The notes under the pieces are model-generated. The model saw only the letters and a list, made by a program, of their open reading frames with translations, had not been told where the DNA came from and did no database searches. A DNA stretch of 64,000 bases. Source: Corynebacterium lactis RW2-5 (lineage in GTDB: Bacteria; Actinomycetota; Actinomycetes; Mycobacteriales; Mycobacteriaceae). The stretch covers positions 1,302,001 through 1,366,000 of the forward strand of contig NZ_CP006841.1 in the NCBI RefSeq assembly GCF_001274895.1, given 5' to 3'. This document shows positions 8,633-17,379 of the stretch, piece by piece; position 1 is the stretch's first letter, and every line of letters starts with the position of its first letter. A program made the translations under genes and the position numbers.

Positions 8633-9252
8633 TGGCGAATGAAACGATTGGTATCCTGGCTCTTCAAGGCAATGTCGACGAGCATGGATACGTTCTCGAT
8701 CAGCTCGGGGTAGCCCACCGCAAGGTCCGGCTGCCTCGGGACCTCGACGGAATCGACGGCCTCATTCTCCCCGGCGGTGAATCGACGACCATGAGTAAGC
8801 TGATGGTCTTCAACGAGCTCGAAGCTCCGCTGCGCCAAGCGCTTGCCGACGGCCTGCCCGCGTTCGGCACCTGCGCCGGGATGATCCTGCTTGCCGACGA
8901 GGTCTTGGATACCCGGCCAGATGCAGTCAGCCTCGGGGCCGTTGACATGACGGTTCGACGAAATGCTTTTGGACGGCAGGTCGACTCCTTCGAAACCGAT
9001 CTTGAAATGCCGGCACTGCGAATCGCCGAAGGGGAGAAACCACTTCATGCGGCGTTCATCAGGGCGCCGTGGATCGAGCGTGTCGGCGACGAAATCGAAG
9101 TTCTGGCCCATGTGCCCGAGTCTGCGGGAGAAGCAGCAGGGGCAATGGTCGCGGTGCGGCAGGGAACGGTAATGGCGACGAGCTTTCATCCTGAGTCGAC
9201 CGGGGAAACTCGCGTTCACCAATTTTTCCTCCGTGAGCTTGTCGGGTTTTAG
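8632..9252 (+). CDS. pdxT: PLP synthase glutaminase subunit PdxT
   Basis: Class I glutamine amidotransferase that supplies ammonia to PdxS. The 206 residues include the nucleophile C81 in 'FGTCAGM', the oxyanion 'LPGGESTT' at 47-53, and the His/Glu pair H186 and E188 in 'SFHPE'. All catalytic residues are present and length is normal. ATG overlaps the TAA of tesB by one base, so translation is coupled to tesB rather than to pdxS. Confidence 0.97.
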   Translation: MANETIGILALQGNVDEHGYVLDQLGVAHRKVRLPRDLDGIDGLILPGGESTTMSKLMVFNELEAPLRQALADGLPAFGTCAGMILLADEVLDTRPDAVSLGAVDMTVRRNAFGRQVDSFETDLEMPALRIAEGEKPLHAAFIRAPWIERVGDEIEVLAHVPESAGEAAGAMVAVRQGTVMATSFHPESTGETRVHQFFLRELVGF

Positions 9253-9264
9253 CCGCACACTTTG

Positions 9265-9300
9265 TATAATCGACGATTGACGTTTCCCACGCACGTGGGA
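9265..9300 (+). promoter_or_regulatory. yebC promoter (-10) and leader hairpin
   Basis: TATAAT at 9265-9270 is a consensus -10 just after the pdxT stop; no good -35 is seen, as often in corynebacteria. Downstream, TCCCAC (9285-9290) and GTGGGA (9295-9300) form a perfect 6-bp stem with a GCAC loop in the presumed leader, before the GAGAGGAAAC ribosome-binding site. Confidence 0.6.
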
Positions 9301-9330
9301 CTTTGATGAGAGGAAACTAGGTACTAGCAA

Positions 9331-10083
9331 ATGGCGGGTCACTCAAAATGGGCAACCACCAAGCACAAGAAGGCTGCTAACGACGCCAAGCGCTCCAAAG
9401 AGTGGGCAAAGATGATTAAGAACATCGAGGTCGCGGCGCGTACTGGTGGTGGCGACCCAGCTGGTAACCCGACCCTCGATGACATGATTAAAAAGGCGAA
9501 GAAGGCCTCTGTCCCGAACGATAACATCGAGCGCGCCCGCAAGCGCGGTTCTGGCGAGGAGTCCGGCGGTGCCGACTGGGAGACCATTGTCTACGAGGGT
9601 TACGCACCCGGCGGCGTGGCAGTTATCGTCGAGTGCCTGACCGATAACCGCAACCGTGCGGCATCTGAAGTTCGTTCCTCCTTTAATAAGAACAACGGAA
9701 ATATGGCCGACTCCGGTTCCGTGTCTTACATGTTCGAGAAGAAGGGTGTTGTTGTCCTTCCCAAGGGCGAACTGTCCGAGGATGACGTCCTGATGGCCGT
9801 ACTGGATGCTGGTGCTGAGGAGGTCAACGACCTGGATGAAAACTTCGAGGTCGTCTCTGCATTTACTGACCTGATGGCAGTACGCACCGCTCTGAAGGAC
9901 GCGGAAATTGAGTACGACTCCGCGGATCAGGATTACCGCGCCTCCACCATGGTAGAGCTCGATGCCGAAGGCGCCCGAAAGTTCCTGCGCCTGGTTGACG
10001 CGCTTGAAGATTCGGATGACGTCCAGAACGTATACTCCAACGCATCCATCAGCGATGAAGTGATGGCCGAGCTGGACGCCTAA
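9331..10083 (+). CDS. yebC: YebC/PmpR family protein
   Basis: The 250-residue product starts with the family hallmark '[14 protein letters not shown]' and keeps the three-domain plan, with 'AYEGYAPGG'-type and '[10 protein letters not shown]' segments in the middle and an acidic C-terminal domain. YebC proteins were annotated as DNA-binding regulators; more recent work links them to relieving ribosome stalling at proline runs. Strand and place before ruvC are conserved in actinobacteria, but here DUF3817 and a strong terminator separate it from ruvC. ATG with GAGAGGAAAC upstream. Confidence 0.95.
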   Translation: MAGHSKWATTKHKKAANDAKRSKEWAKMIKNIEVAARTGGGDPAGNPTLDDMIKKAKKASVPNDNIERARKRGSGEESGGADWETIVYEGYAPGGVAVIVECLTDNRNRAASEVRSSFNKNNGNMADSGSVSYMFEKKGVVVLPKGELSEDDVLMAVLDAGAEEVNDLDENFEVVSAFTDLMAVRTALKDAEIEYDSADQDYRASTMVELDAEGARKFLRLVDALEDSDDVQNVYSNASISDEVMAELDA

Positions 10084-10101
10084 ATCGTCACAAAGAAAAA
10101 T

Positions 10102-10138
10102 AGGGGCACCGCAAGGAATGGATTCCTGCGGTGCCCCT
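10102..10138. terminator. Bidirectional terminator between yebC and the DUF3817 gene
   Basis: AGGGGCACCGCAAGGAA (10102-10118) pairs with TTCCTGCGGTGCCCCT (10123-10138) with one bulged A and a four-base loop. T-rich sequence follows on the plus side, and the left flank CAAAGAAAAA gives a T-run for minus-strand transcripts. It serves both convergent genes. Confidence 0.88.
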
Positions 10139-10214
10139 GTTTCGCGTTTCAGAAAGGGTGGGAGGCATGGGCTTCGCAGGCTGCGGGGACCGTTGCCTCC
10201 GAAGGCTTGAGTTT

Positions 10215-10685
10215 CTAAGAGAACCACTGAGTTGGCGGACCCGCCATAAGTAGCAGAGAGAAGACGACGGCGAGGATAATCAAGATTGCCAATGCAGAAA
10301 GGAACGGGCGTCGAATGATGGTGGCGAGTGCCCACTCGAAAATTCCGTTCGGGCGCTCAGAGACATCGGTGAAGCGCCAGGGGCCTTCCAGCAGTCCTGC
10401 CTTGAGGGTGTTTTGCTCGAAGGGGTAGGTCATAAACGGGATGATCGAGGAAAAGAGTCCTGCGACACCGCGACCAAAGGTCCACTTCTGGTTAATCCAC
10501 ACCAAAATGGTGGTCGCAACATAGCAGAGGAAGGTGAAACCATGGATACCGCCGAAGATGGTCGTAGCCATTTCGGTTACCTTGAATACGTACTTGAGTG
10601 CGAGACCGAGGATTAGTAGCGCCCAGGTCACCATCTCTGCCAGCGCGAGCTTGCCGTAAAGGCCCTTTGGAGTATTCATGGTCAT
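10215..10685 (-). CDS. DUF3817 integral membrane protein
   Basis: The 156-residue minus-strand product has four predicted membrane helices and motifs typical of DUF3817: '[11 protein letters not shown]' in the second helix, followed by '[20 protein letters not shown]' before the third. C-terminal '[21 protein letters not shown]' is the last helix. The family is common in actinobacteria and has no established function. The start at 10685 (ATG ACC ATG) has a poor ribosome-binding site; the second ATG at 10679 is possible. It diverges from ruvC, and the two share a promoter gap of about 80 bases. Confidence 0.82.
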   Translation of the reverse strand: MTMNTPKGLYGKLALAEMVTWALLILGLALKYVFKVTEMATTIFGGIHGFTFLCYVATTILVWINQKWTFGRGVAGLFSSIIPFMTYPFEQNTLKAGLLEGPWRFTDVSERPNGIFEWALATIIRRPFLSALAILIILAVVFSLLLMAGPPTQWFS

Positions 10686-10727
10686 TAACCTATCAAAGTT
10701 TGGCCCGACTGCGAGCCAGGCCCTTAT

Positions 10728-10758
10728 GCAAACAAATGTTCGGTAGCTGTGGTATTAG
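10728..10758 (+). promoter_or_regulatory. ruvC promoter with LexA-like box
   Basis: GCAAACAAATGTTCGG at 10728-10743 agrees with the actinobacterial LexA operator (TCGAACA-N2-TGTTCGA) at 11 of 14 defined positions. It covers the expected -35 of the -10 element TATTAG (10753-10758). The -10 ends seven bases before the GTG at 10766, so transcription would begin at or next to the start codon and give a leaderless mRNA. SOS control of ruv genes is known in bacteria. The call rests on motif matching. Confidence 0.6.
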
Positions 10759-10765
10759 TTTAAGG

Positions 10766-11338
10766 GTGAATGAATGTGTCGGTGCAGTCCGGGTAATGGG
10801 CATTGACCCGGGCCTTACCCGTTGTGGTCTATCCGTTGCGGACGGCGGTCAGGGGAGAAGAGTCGTGCCTATTGCGGTCGGCGTCGCACGTACACCTTCT
10901 GATGCTCCGCTGGAGGATCGACTCCTGAGGCTTTCCAATGCGGCCGAACAATGGATGGACGAATACCAGCCGGATGTGGTCGCGATGGAAAGGGTATTCG
11001 AAAGAGGAAATGTTTCCACTGTGATGCAGACTGCGCACGCGGTTGGTGTCCTGGTTCTAGCGGCAGCTCGGCGCGGCCTCGAAGTCCATATGTACACGCC
11101 CTCTGAAGTGAAGAAAGCACTTACTGGAAACGGTCGTGCGGACAAAAAGCAGATGACCGCGATGGTCACTAGAATTTTGGGGCTGGGAGAGCCTCCAAAG
11201 CCGGCCGATGCGGCCGATGCGTTAGCAATTGCAATCTGCCATTGCTGGCGAGCGCCGGTCCTAAGGCGCCAGCGAATGACTATGGAAGCATTAGAAAAGC
11301 AACGCAGGTTAGCAGGGAAGGACTCGGAGCGGAAATGA
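10766..11338 (+). CDS. ruvC: Crossover junction endodeoxyribonuclease RuvC
   Basis: Dimeric resolvase that nicks Holliday junctions brought to it by RuvAB. From GTG 10766 the product is 190 residues. The four acidic catalytic positions are D14 ('MGIDPGLT'), E75 ('VVAMERVFE'), D148 and D151 ('DAADALAIA'). The frame remains open upstream to about 10598, but that stretch overlaps the divergent DUF3817 gene and its promoter, so it is not coding. No Shine-Dalgarno sequence is spaced correctly; the -10 placement suggests leaderless translation. Stop overlaps ruvA by four bases (ATGA). Confidence 0.93.
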   Translation: MNECVGAVRVMGIDPGLTRCGLSVADGGQGRRVVPIAVGVARTPSDAPLEDRLLRLSNAAEQWMDEYQPDVVAMERVFERGNVSTVMQTAHAVGVLVLAAARRGLEVHMYTPSEVKKALTGNGRADKKQMTAMVTRILGLGEPPKPADAADALAIAICHCWRAPVLRRQRMTMEALEKQRRLAGKDSERK

Positions 11339-11964
11339 TTGCATCACTACGAGGTGAGGTCGTCGACCTTGGTGGAAACTACTGCGTTATCGAATGCGCG
11401 GGGGTTGGATACCTAGTAAGCATCACCGCGAGGCTTGCCTCAAGGCTGACTCGGCACGAGGAAACATTGTTGCTGACAACAATGGCTGTCCGCGAGGATG
11501 CAATGACGCTGTACGGTTTCGAGAACACGCAGGAACGTGAAATGTTTGCGCTCCTGCGTACGGTCTCGACCGTGGGGCCAAAAGTTGCAATGGCCATTTT
11601 GGCGGTATTGTCCCCGGCGGACATCGCTCACGCTGTCGCCACGAAAAACGCGAAAGCACTTCAGGCTGCAAGTGGCGTCGGCAAGCGGTTGGCAGAGCGA
11701 TTGCTTGTCGAGCTCAAAGACAAAGTCGAGGTTTTCGAGGACCGGGCAGAGATTGCTGGCGAGGATTCCCAAGCGGGCGCGGGAGGCATCGCGGCAGCGG
11801 GAGTAGCGCTGAAGGCGGACATGGCTCAGGTTGTTGGAGCTCTTGTCGGCCTCGGCTTCCCGGAGGTGGAGGCCAACTCGGCTGCGGAAGCAGTAGTCGC
11901 GGCAGATCCGACACTGGACACGTCGATGGCGCTGAAGGCTGCGCTCAAGGTGCTCGGCAACTAG
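11335..11964 (+). CDS. ruvA: Holliday junction branch migration protein RuvA
   Basis: Junction-binding subunit, 209 residues. It opens with the OB-fold signature '[14 protein letters not shown]', has helix-hairpin-helix segments in the middle ('[17 protein letters not shown]' and '[18 protein letters not shown]'), an acidic Gly/Ala-rich linker at about 135-150, and a C-terminal RuvB-contact domain ('[15 protein letters not shown]'). ATG 11335 overlaps the ruvC stop; an open frame back to 11242 lies wholly within ruvC and is rejected. Confidence 0.96.
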   Translation: MIASLRGEVVDLGGNYCVIECAGVGYLVSITARLASRLTRHEETLLLTTMAVREDAMTLYGFENTQEREMFALLRTVSTVGPKVAMAILAVLSPADIAHAVATKNAKALQAASGVGKRLAERLLVELKDKVEVFEDRAEIAGEDSQAGAGGIAAAGVALKADMAQVVGALVGLGFPEVEANSAAEAVVAADPTLDTSMALKAALKVLGN

Positions 11965-12010
11965 GCGGCGAGTCCGGCGAATGGTTTTTGTGGAATAGGA
12001 TTAGGGGACT

Positions 12011-13096
12011 ATGACGGACATCGAACGCACCGAATTCAACGTGCAGGATACCTCCTTTCCCTCGGCGAATGACCGCTTCGGGCAGGCGGGGAGAGATGTC
12101 GACGCCAGGGCGCAGTTCGAAGAACTCGATGCGGAGTCGAATCTCAGGCCGAAATCCTTAGATGAGTTCATTGGTCAGCCGAAGGTTCGCAAACAGCTCG
12201 ACCTTGTTCTGGCAGGAGCCAAAGGCCGCAAAGTGGCCCCGGACCATATCCTGCTTTCGGGTCCGCCCGGGCTGGGCAAGACAACGATGGCGATGATCAT
12301 TGCACAGGAGATGGGCACGTCGCTGCGAATGACGTCGGGGCCGGCGCTAATTCGGGCAGGAGACCTAGCCGCGATGCTGTCGAACCTGCTCGAAGGGGAC
12401 ATCCTCTTCATCGACGAGATTCACCGCATAGCCAGGCCTGTTGAGGAAATGCTCTACATGGCGATGGAGGATTTTCGCATCGATGTCATCGTAGGCAAGG
12501 GGCCTGGCGCGACCTCGATACCGCTGGAAATACCGCCGTTTACCCTGGTAGGGGCCACGACGCGTTCGGGTATGCTAACTGGCCCGCTGCGAGACCGCTT
12601 CGGCTTTACCGCTCAGATGGAGTTCTACGAGGTCGAGGACTTAACCAAGGTGGTCACTCGTGCGGCGGGAATTCTCGGGGTGGAAATCAGCGCGGATGCG
12701 GCTGTAGAGATTGCATCTCGTTCCCGCGGAACGCCCCGTATCGCGAACCGGCTGCTGCGGCGCGTACGCGATTTCGCTGATGTGCACGCTGGCGGAGTTA
12801 TTGACCTGGGTGCCGCACGGGCAGCTCTAATCGTATTTGATGTGGACGAGTCTGGTCTGGATCGCCTGGACCGCGCGGTGCTCACCACACTGATTAAAGG
12901 CCACGGCGGTGGACCTGTCGGAGTGAACTCACTGGCGTTGGCGGTAGGTGAGGAGCCATCGACAATCGAGGAAGTTTGCGAGCCCTACCTGGTACGTGCC
13001 GGCATGATTGCGAGAACCTCGCGGGGACGAGTCGCTACGTTGTCGGCCTGGCAACATCTGGGGCTGCAAGCTCCTCCCGGAACTCTTGGCTCTTAG
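12011..13096 (+). CDS. ruvB: Holliday junction branch migration ATPase RuvB
   Basis: Hexameric AAA+ motor that pumps DNA through RuvA-bound junctions. The 361 residues contain Walker A 'GPPGLGKT' at 84-91, Walker B 'DEIH' at 135-138, sensor 1 in 'LVGATTRSG', the arginine finger region 'GPLRDRFG' and a winged-helix C-terminus. The family signature '[12 protein letters not shown]' appears at about 46-57. It follows ruvA by 46 bases and is probably co-transcribed with it. Confidence 0.97.
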   Translation: MTDIERTEFNVQDTSFPSANDRFGQAGRDVDARAQFEELDAESNLRPKSLDEFIGQPKVRKQLDLVLAGAKGRKVAPDHILLSGPPGLGKTTMAMIIAQEMGTSLRMTSGPALIRAGDLAAMLSNLLEGDILFIDEIHRIARPVEEMLYMAMEDFRIDVIVGKGPGATSIPLEIPPFTLVGATTRSGMLTGPLRDRFGFTAQMEFYEVEDLTKVVTRAAGILGVEISADAAVEIASRSRGTPRIANRLLRRVRDFADVHAGGVIDLGAARAALIVFDVDESGLDRLDRAVLTTLIKGHGGGPVGVNSLALAVGEEPSTIEEVCEPYLVRAGMIARTSRGRVATLSAWQHLGLQAPPGTLGS

Positions 13097-13131
13097 TTTT
13101 TCAACTTGATAGTCGAGAAGTCGAAGCTAAA

Positions 13132-13162
13132 GGGCCTGTCTGGATGCAACCCAGGCAGGCCC
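13132..13162 (+). terminator. Strong hairpin after ruvB
   Basis: GGGCCTGTCTGG (13132-13143) pairs over 12 bp, with one G-U pair, with CCAGGCAGGCCC (13151-13162) around a seven-base loop. No T-run follows (ATTGGTTAAACT), so it may be a weak terminator, a processing or stability element, or a structure in the yajC leader. It ends about 20 bases before the yajC start. Confidence 0.6.
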
Positions 13163-13182
13163 ATTGGTTAAACTCGTCATTT

Positions 13183-13551
13183 ATGGATCCAATTATTCTT
13201 CTAGTGCTCCTGCTGCTGTTTTTGGCCCTGCCACTGTGGCAGATTGTCAAGCAGAACAAGCAGGTTCGCAATATCCGCGAAATGCAGTCTCGTCTGGTTC
13301 CCGGAGCTGAGGTCATTACGGGCTCGGGGATGCATGGCATCGTCGTCGACACCACTGAGACTACGGTCGACCTGACCATCGCCGACGGCGTCGTTACCCG
13401 CTGGGAAAAAGCAGCAATCGCGCGTAACCTCTCCGACGGTACAGGTGCTGACTACGCACAGCGTGATCTTCGCAAGACGGACAACTCGGAAGAATCAGCC
13501 GAGACCGCGGTATCGCCTTCGCCTCGTGACGGCGTTGAAGAAGAAAAATAG
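13183..13551 (+). CDS. yajC: Sec translocase accessory subunit YajC
   Basis: Small membrane protein of 122 residues. One N-terminal hydrophobic helix ('PIILLVLLLLFLALPLW') is followed by the conserved cytoplasmic YajC domain ('VRNIREMQSRLVPGAEVITGSGMHG') and a charged, Glu-rich tail. It associates with SecDF-YidC and SecYEG. The frame is open upstream into ruvB, but ATG 13183 directly precedes the helix. It is followed by secD and secF, its usual partners. Confidence 0.93.
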   Translation: MDPIILLVLLLLFLALPLWQIVKQNKQVRNIREMQSRLVPGAEVITGSGMHGIVVDTTETTVDLTIADGVVTRWEKAAIARNLSDGTGADYAQRDLRKTDNSEESAETAVSPSPRDGVEEEK

Positions 13552-13604
13552 CCTTCGAGCATAGTCCACATATTCCTCATTAGTTTTCAGTCAGGAGCCT
13601 TGCT

Positions 13605-15455
13605 TTGAACAGCAAATCCAGAGGTGGCTCGAGTACTTTTCAGCGTCATTGGCCCCAATGGCTTTTGGCGCTGTTTGCTGCTTTCCTCGTCCTTACTTAT
13701 GCCCTCGTCCTGTTTACGGGTGGGGGATCGCTTAAGCCCAAGTTAGGCATCGACCTTCAGGGCGGTACCCGAGTGACCCTGGTTCCGCAGGGGCAGCAGC
13801 CTACTCGCGAACAGCTAGACCAGGCTCGCACAATCCTCGAGAACCGTGTCAACGGTATGGGCGTCAGCGGAGCCCAGGTGGTCACGGACGGCGATACCCT
13901 CGTAATCACAGTTCCGGGCGAAGACTCGCAAGAGGCTCGTTCGCTCGGCCAGACTTCGCAGTTGTTCTTCCGTCCCGTCGCTCAGCCTCAGCAGGGGCCG
14001 GACGAGGCACGGTTCGCAGAGGTTGTGAAGAAAGTCGCCGAAGACTGGGTTTCGGTGGGCATTCTTTCTAAGGAAGAAGCGACCGAGCAGGTTAATAAAC
14101 TCTTCGAGTCGATGAAGCAGCAGCAGGAGCAGACGATTAAGTCTCTCAAAGCACAGAACCCGGACCAGCCCATCCCACCGGAGCTCGAAAAAAGCCTGGG
14201 TGAGGCCCCGAAGCTGGACTTGAAGGAACCGGCGAAACCTGCGAACTCCATCGAGGCCGCAGAGCTTCGGACAAAGGTCCGAGACGTGCTGTTGGCTACG
14301 CGCCAGTCAGAAGATGAAACTACCCAGGTTGCTGCAGCGGCCATGATGCGCTGCACCGATCCAAATGCGCCTGACCCGCTGCAGGGTGCAGATGACCCGG
14401 CCAAACCGCTTGTTACCTGCTCCCCAGATGGTGGCCAGACTCTTGTTTTGGACAAATCGCCACTGCTTAACGGACAGACCGATGAGGTCAAGGGCAAGCG
14501 TCTTTCCGGTGACGATATCGATACCAATGCTCCCATCGTGGGCGGTTTTGATCAGCAGTCCGGCGAAATCCAGGTCTCCTTTAGCTTCAAGTCGGGCCCG
14601 AACGATGCAGGCGGCGCAACTTGGGCGAAACTGACCCAGGATTACCTGCAGCGCCAGGTCGCTATTGTGCTGGACTCGAAAGTAATTTCTGCGCCTGTTA
14701 TCCAGGCTGCAACGCCAGTCGGTAATGCAACTCGAATCACCGGTGACTTCAGCGTCGACGAGGCTCAGACTTTGGCCAACAACCTCCGCTATGGCGCGCT
14801 TCCGCTGTCGTTCGCAGGAGAAGACGGCGAGCCAGGCGGTACGACCACGACGATTCCGGCGACTCTCGGTAGCGCCTCTCTCCAGGCTGGCCTCATTGCA
14901 GGCCTGATTGGTATCGCTCTCATTTTCGTCTACGCGTTGGCCCTCTACCGTGGATTGGGCGCGATTTCGATCGTTTCTCTTGCCGCTGCGGGCGCAATGA
15001 TTTACGGCGTGCTCATCCTTCTCGGCCGCTGGATTGGTTACTCCCTGGATCTCGCGGGTATCGCAGGCATCATCATCTCTATCGGTACTACGGCGGACTC
15101 GTTCATCGTCTTCTTCGAGCGCATCAAGGACGAACTGCGGGCCGGCCGGACGTTCCGTTCTGCTGTCCCGCACGCATGGCGCCGTGCTCGCCGCACGATT
15201 CTGTCGGGTAACTTCGTTTCGATTATCGCAGCTGTGGTGCTCTACATTTTGGCGATCGGTGACGTTCGCGGTTTCGCCTTCACCCTGGGCTTGTCGACAT
15301 TCTTCGACATCGTGACCGCGTTCTTTGTCACGGCACCACTGGTCATTCTGGCTACTCGCAAATGGCCCGCGCTTTCCAAGCCCTCCATGAACGGATTCGG
15401 TTCCGTGATGGAGTTGGCCCGAGCAACCCGCAGTAGCGACAAAGAGGGGAAGTAA
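13605..15455 (+). CDS. secD: Protein translocase subunit SecD
   Basis: Large membrane protein of 616 residues that, with SecF, uses the proton motive force to help late steps of protein export. There is an N-terminal helix (about 19-41), the P1 ectodomain signature 'LGIDLQGGTRVTL', and a C-terminal block of five helices with 'GSASLQAGLIAGLIGIALI' and 'TADSFIVFFERIKDELRAG'. The ectodomain contains an insert of about 130 residues (roughly 135-270) rich in Gln, Glu, Lys and Pro with three Asp/Glu-dense stretches; it is longer than in E. coli-like SecD but such inserts occur in actinobacteria. TTG start with AGGAG seven bases upstream. Confidence 0.96.
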   Translation: MNSKSRGGSSTFQRHWPQWLLALFAAFLVLTYALVLFTGGGSLKPKLGIDLQGGTRVTLVPQGQQPTREQLDQARTILENRVNGMGVSGAQVVTDGDTLVITVPGEDSQEARSLGQTSQLFFRPVAQPQQGPDEARFAEVVKKVAEDWVSVGILSKEEATEQVNKLFESMKQQQEQTIKSLKAQNPDQPIPPELEKSLGEAPKLDLKEPAKPANSIEAAELRTKVRDVLLATRQSEDETTQVAAAAMMRCTDPNAPDPLQGADDPAKPLVTCSPDGGQTLVLDKSPLLNGQTDEVKGKRLSGDDIDTNAPIVGGFDQQSGEIQVSFSFKSGPNDAGGATWAKLTQDYLQRQVAIVLDSKVISAPVIQAATPVGNATRITGDFSVDEAQTLANNLRYGALPLSFAGEDGEPGGTTTTIPATLGSASLQAGLIAGLIGIALIFVYALALYRGLGAISIVSLAAAGAMIYGVLILLGRWIGYSLDLAGIAGIIISIGTTADSFIVFFERIKDELRAGRTFRSAVPHAWRRARRTILSGNFVSIIAAVVLYILAIGDVRGFAFTLGLSTFFDIVTAFFVTAPLVILATRKWPALSKPSMNGFGSVMELARATRSSDKEGK

Positions 15456-15461
15456 GAGTCG

Positions 15462-16688
15462 ATGACTACCAAGCAAGTTACGCAGACTCGCGAGTCCATC
15501 GCGGAGAAGAAGTCCTTCTTCCGTCGCCTCTATACCGGTGTCGGTGGCATCGATATCGTCGGAAAGCGGAAGCAGTGGTATCAAATTGCGGCCGGAGTAA
15601 TCATCGTGGCGTTGGCCGCGATGCTGATCCGAGGGTTCAGCCTGGGCATCGATTTCGAAGGCGGAACCAAGATAACCATGCCTCCGGCCGAGGTCACGAC
15701 GTCGCAGGCTGAAGACGTGTTCAAGGATGCGACCGGTAAAACTCCGGAGCTGGTGCAGATCATCGGCTCCGGCGATGGCCGCATCCTGGAGATCACATCC
15801 GAGCGTCTGACTCAGGAGGAGATCAATAACGCTCGGGTGGCGCTGAACAACGCCTTCAAGCCCGTCGACGCGCAGGGCACTCAGACACCGGACGCGATTG
15901 GTGACTCGACGGTTTCGGAGTCCTGGGGCGAGTCGATTACGAACCGTATGCTCTTGGCCGCGGTTGTGTTCCTGGCGCTGGTCTTCGCCTACATTGCCGT
16001 GCGATTCGAACGCGATATGGCTATCTCGGCGATTTTCTCGTTGCTAATCGACGGCATCGTGATCATGGGAATCTACGCCCTGATTGGACTCGATGTCACC
16101 CCGGCGACCATCATCGGTTTGCTAACGGTGCTGTCCTTCTCGCTCTACGACACCGTCGTGGTCTTCGACAAGGTCGACGAGAATACAGCTGGATACCGGC
16201 AATCGACGAGAAAGACCTACGGCGAGCTGGTGAATCTCGCAGTCAACGAAACGATTATGAGGTCGATTAACACGACCGTCTCCACCCTGTTACCGATTGC
16301 GGCACTGATGATTATCGCAGTGGGATTGCTCGGTGTGGGCACGTTGAAGGATCTTGCGCTCGTGCAGTTGATTGGTATTGTCCAGGGCACCTTCTCGTCA
16401 ATCTTCCTCGCCGCGCCTTTCGTTGTGTCACTGAAGGCGAAGCAGCGCAAATACCGCGAGCATGACGAGGCGGTAGCAAGAGTGCGCGCCGCAGTTGCAG
16501 ACGATCGTGCGGATGGGGAACAGGCGGTAGCCGAGAGCGTCGAAACTTCGACAACTGATACTGCTACGCCTGCTGTACCGCAGGGAGATACTAAGCGGGT
16601 AGTGACAACGCCGGAGCCTCCGGCGAAGCCATCGCGGAATTCCTCGGCAGGTGAAGGGCCTCTGACGTGGCGTCCGGGGAACCGCTAG
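15462..16688 (+). CDS. secF: Protein translocase subunit SecF
   Basis: Partner of SecD, 408 residues. It has an N-terminal helix, the short P1-like ectodomain with 'LGIDFEGGTKITMP', and five C-terminal helices with 'SLYDTVVVFDKVDEN' and 'TTVSTLLPIAALMII'. The last 90 residues are hydrophilic, rich in Ala, Thr, Glu and Pro, and probably disordered in the cytoplasm. It begins six bases after the secD stop. In several Corynebacterium genomes a solute-binding lipoprotein gene lies between secF and apt; here it is absent and the gap holds three inverted repeats. Confidence 0.96.
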   Translation: MTTKQVTQTRESIAEKKSFFRRLYTGVGGIDIVGKRKQWYQIAAGVIIVALAAMLIRGFSLGIDFEGGTKITMPPAEVTTSQAEDVFKDATGKTPELVQIIGSGDGRILEITSERLTQEEINNARVALNNAFKPVDAQGTQTPDAIGDSTVSESWGESITNRMLLAAVVFLALVFAYIAVRFERDMAISAIFSLLIDGIVIMGIYALIGLDVTPATIIGLLTVLSFSLYDTVVVFDKVDENTAGYRQSTRKTYGELVNLAVNETIMRSINTTVSTLLPIAALMIIAVGLLGVGTLKDLALVQLIGIVQGTFSSIFLAAPFVVSLKAKQRKYREHDEAVARVRAAVADDRADGEQAVAESVETSTTDTATPAVPQGDTKRVVTTPEPPAKPSRNSSAGEGPLTWRPGNR

Positions 16689-16753
16689 ATAAGCGGTCAC
16701 CTCGGGGGTAAAAACCTTCAAACCTGCAGCTCGTGAAGTTGCAGGGGTTAAGG
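16681..16753 (+). repeat. Two hairpins at and after the secF stop
   Basis: ACCGCT (16681-16686) and AGCGGT (16692-16697) form a 6-bp stem that includes the secF stop codon in its loop. A second structure pairs CCTT...CCTGCA (16715-16728) with TGCAGG...AAGG (16740-16753), with small bulges. Neither is followed by a T-run; A-rich sequence follows the second. Possibly Rho-independent decay or stability elements; function not known. Confidence 0.55.
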
Positions 16754-16775
16754 AAAAATATAGGAAACTATAGGG

Positions 16776-16824
16776 AATAGGCACAGTGCGGGTATCTTTT
16801 ACATATACCCGCACTGTGCCTATT
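16776..16824. repeat. Perfect 20-bp inverted repeat between secF and apt
   Basis: The arms 16776-16795 and 16805-16824 are exact reverse complements (arm begins AATAGGCACAGTGC) around a nine-base loop CTTTTACAT. No T-run follows on either strand, unlike the terminators at 10102 and 19718. The repeated TATAGG units at about 16760-16775 could be -10 elements for apt, which would put the hairpin at the extreme 5' end of the apt-rel transcript. It could be a terminator variant, a protein-binding site or a stability element. Confidence 0.75.
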
Positions 16825-16842
16825 TGGAAGTGAGCTACCCCA

Positions 16843-17379
16843 GTGTCGTATGCGAACGCGCGCGAAGCGTTGGCCGAAAAGATTCGCCTCGTCCCCGACT
16901 TTCCAGTCGACGGTGTCCTCTTCGAGGATCTGACACCTGCCTTGGCGGACCCCGAGGCTTTTTCCCTGGTCGTGGATGAAGTCGCAGCGAAGGCGAAGGA
17001 ATACGGTGCCGAACTAATTGGCAGCTTGGATGCCCGCGGATTCCTTATCGGGTCCGCAGTCGCGTACAAAGAGGGGCTCGGCGTGCTCGCGATTCGCAAG
17101 AAGGGCAAGTTGCCGCCGCCCGTACACACTGAGTCATACGCACTCGAATACGGTGAGGCCGCGTTGGAGATTCCGGCAGAGGGCATTGACCTTACTGACA
17201 GAAAAGTAGTACTGGTCGATGACGTGCTAGCCACGGGCGGAACCCTGTGTGCAGCCCGTAAACTGTTGGAAACAGCCGGCGCCAAAGTCACTGGACTGTG
17301 CTGTGTATTGGAGGTTGAGGGGCTCGGCGCGCGTGAGAGGCTGGCCGATCTTCCCCTTTTCATTGTCAATAAGGGGTGA
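16843..17379 (+). CDS. apt: Adenine phosphoribosyltransferase
   Basis: Purine salvage enzyme that makes AMP from adenine and PRPP. The 178 residues contain the PRPP-binding motif '[14 protein letters not shown]' at about 125-138 and the N-terminal '[19 protein letters not shown]' typical of Apt. GTG start, with only a weak GGAAGTGAG box. Its stop overlaps the GTG of the rel gene, coupling purine salvage to the alarmone enzyme, a conserved actinobacterial pairing. Confidence 0.95.
   Translation: MSYANAREALAEKIRLVPDFPVDGVLFEDLTPALADPEAFSLVVDEVAAKAKEYGAELIGSLDARGFLIGSAVAYKEGLGVLAIRKKGKLPPPVHTESYALEYGEAALEIPAEGIDLTDRKVVLVDDVLATGGTLCAARKLLETAGAKVTGLCCVLEVEGLGARERLADLPLFIVNKG

Noticed and set aside
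10598..10765. Upstream extension of ruvC
   Set aside because: It overlaps the divergent DUF3817 gene and the promoter, is not conserved, and would precede the 'MGIDPGL' start region by over 60 residues.
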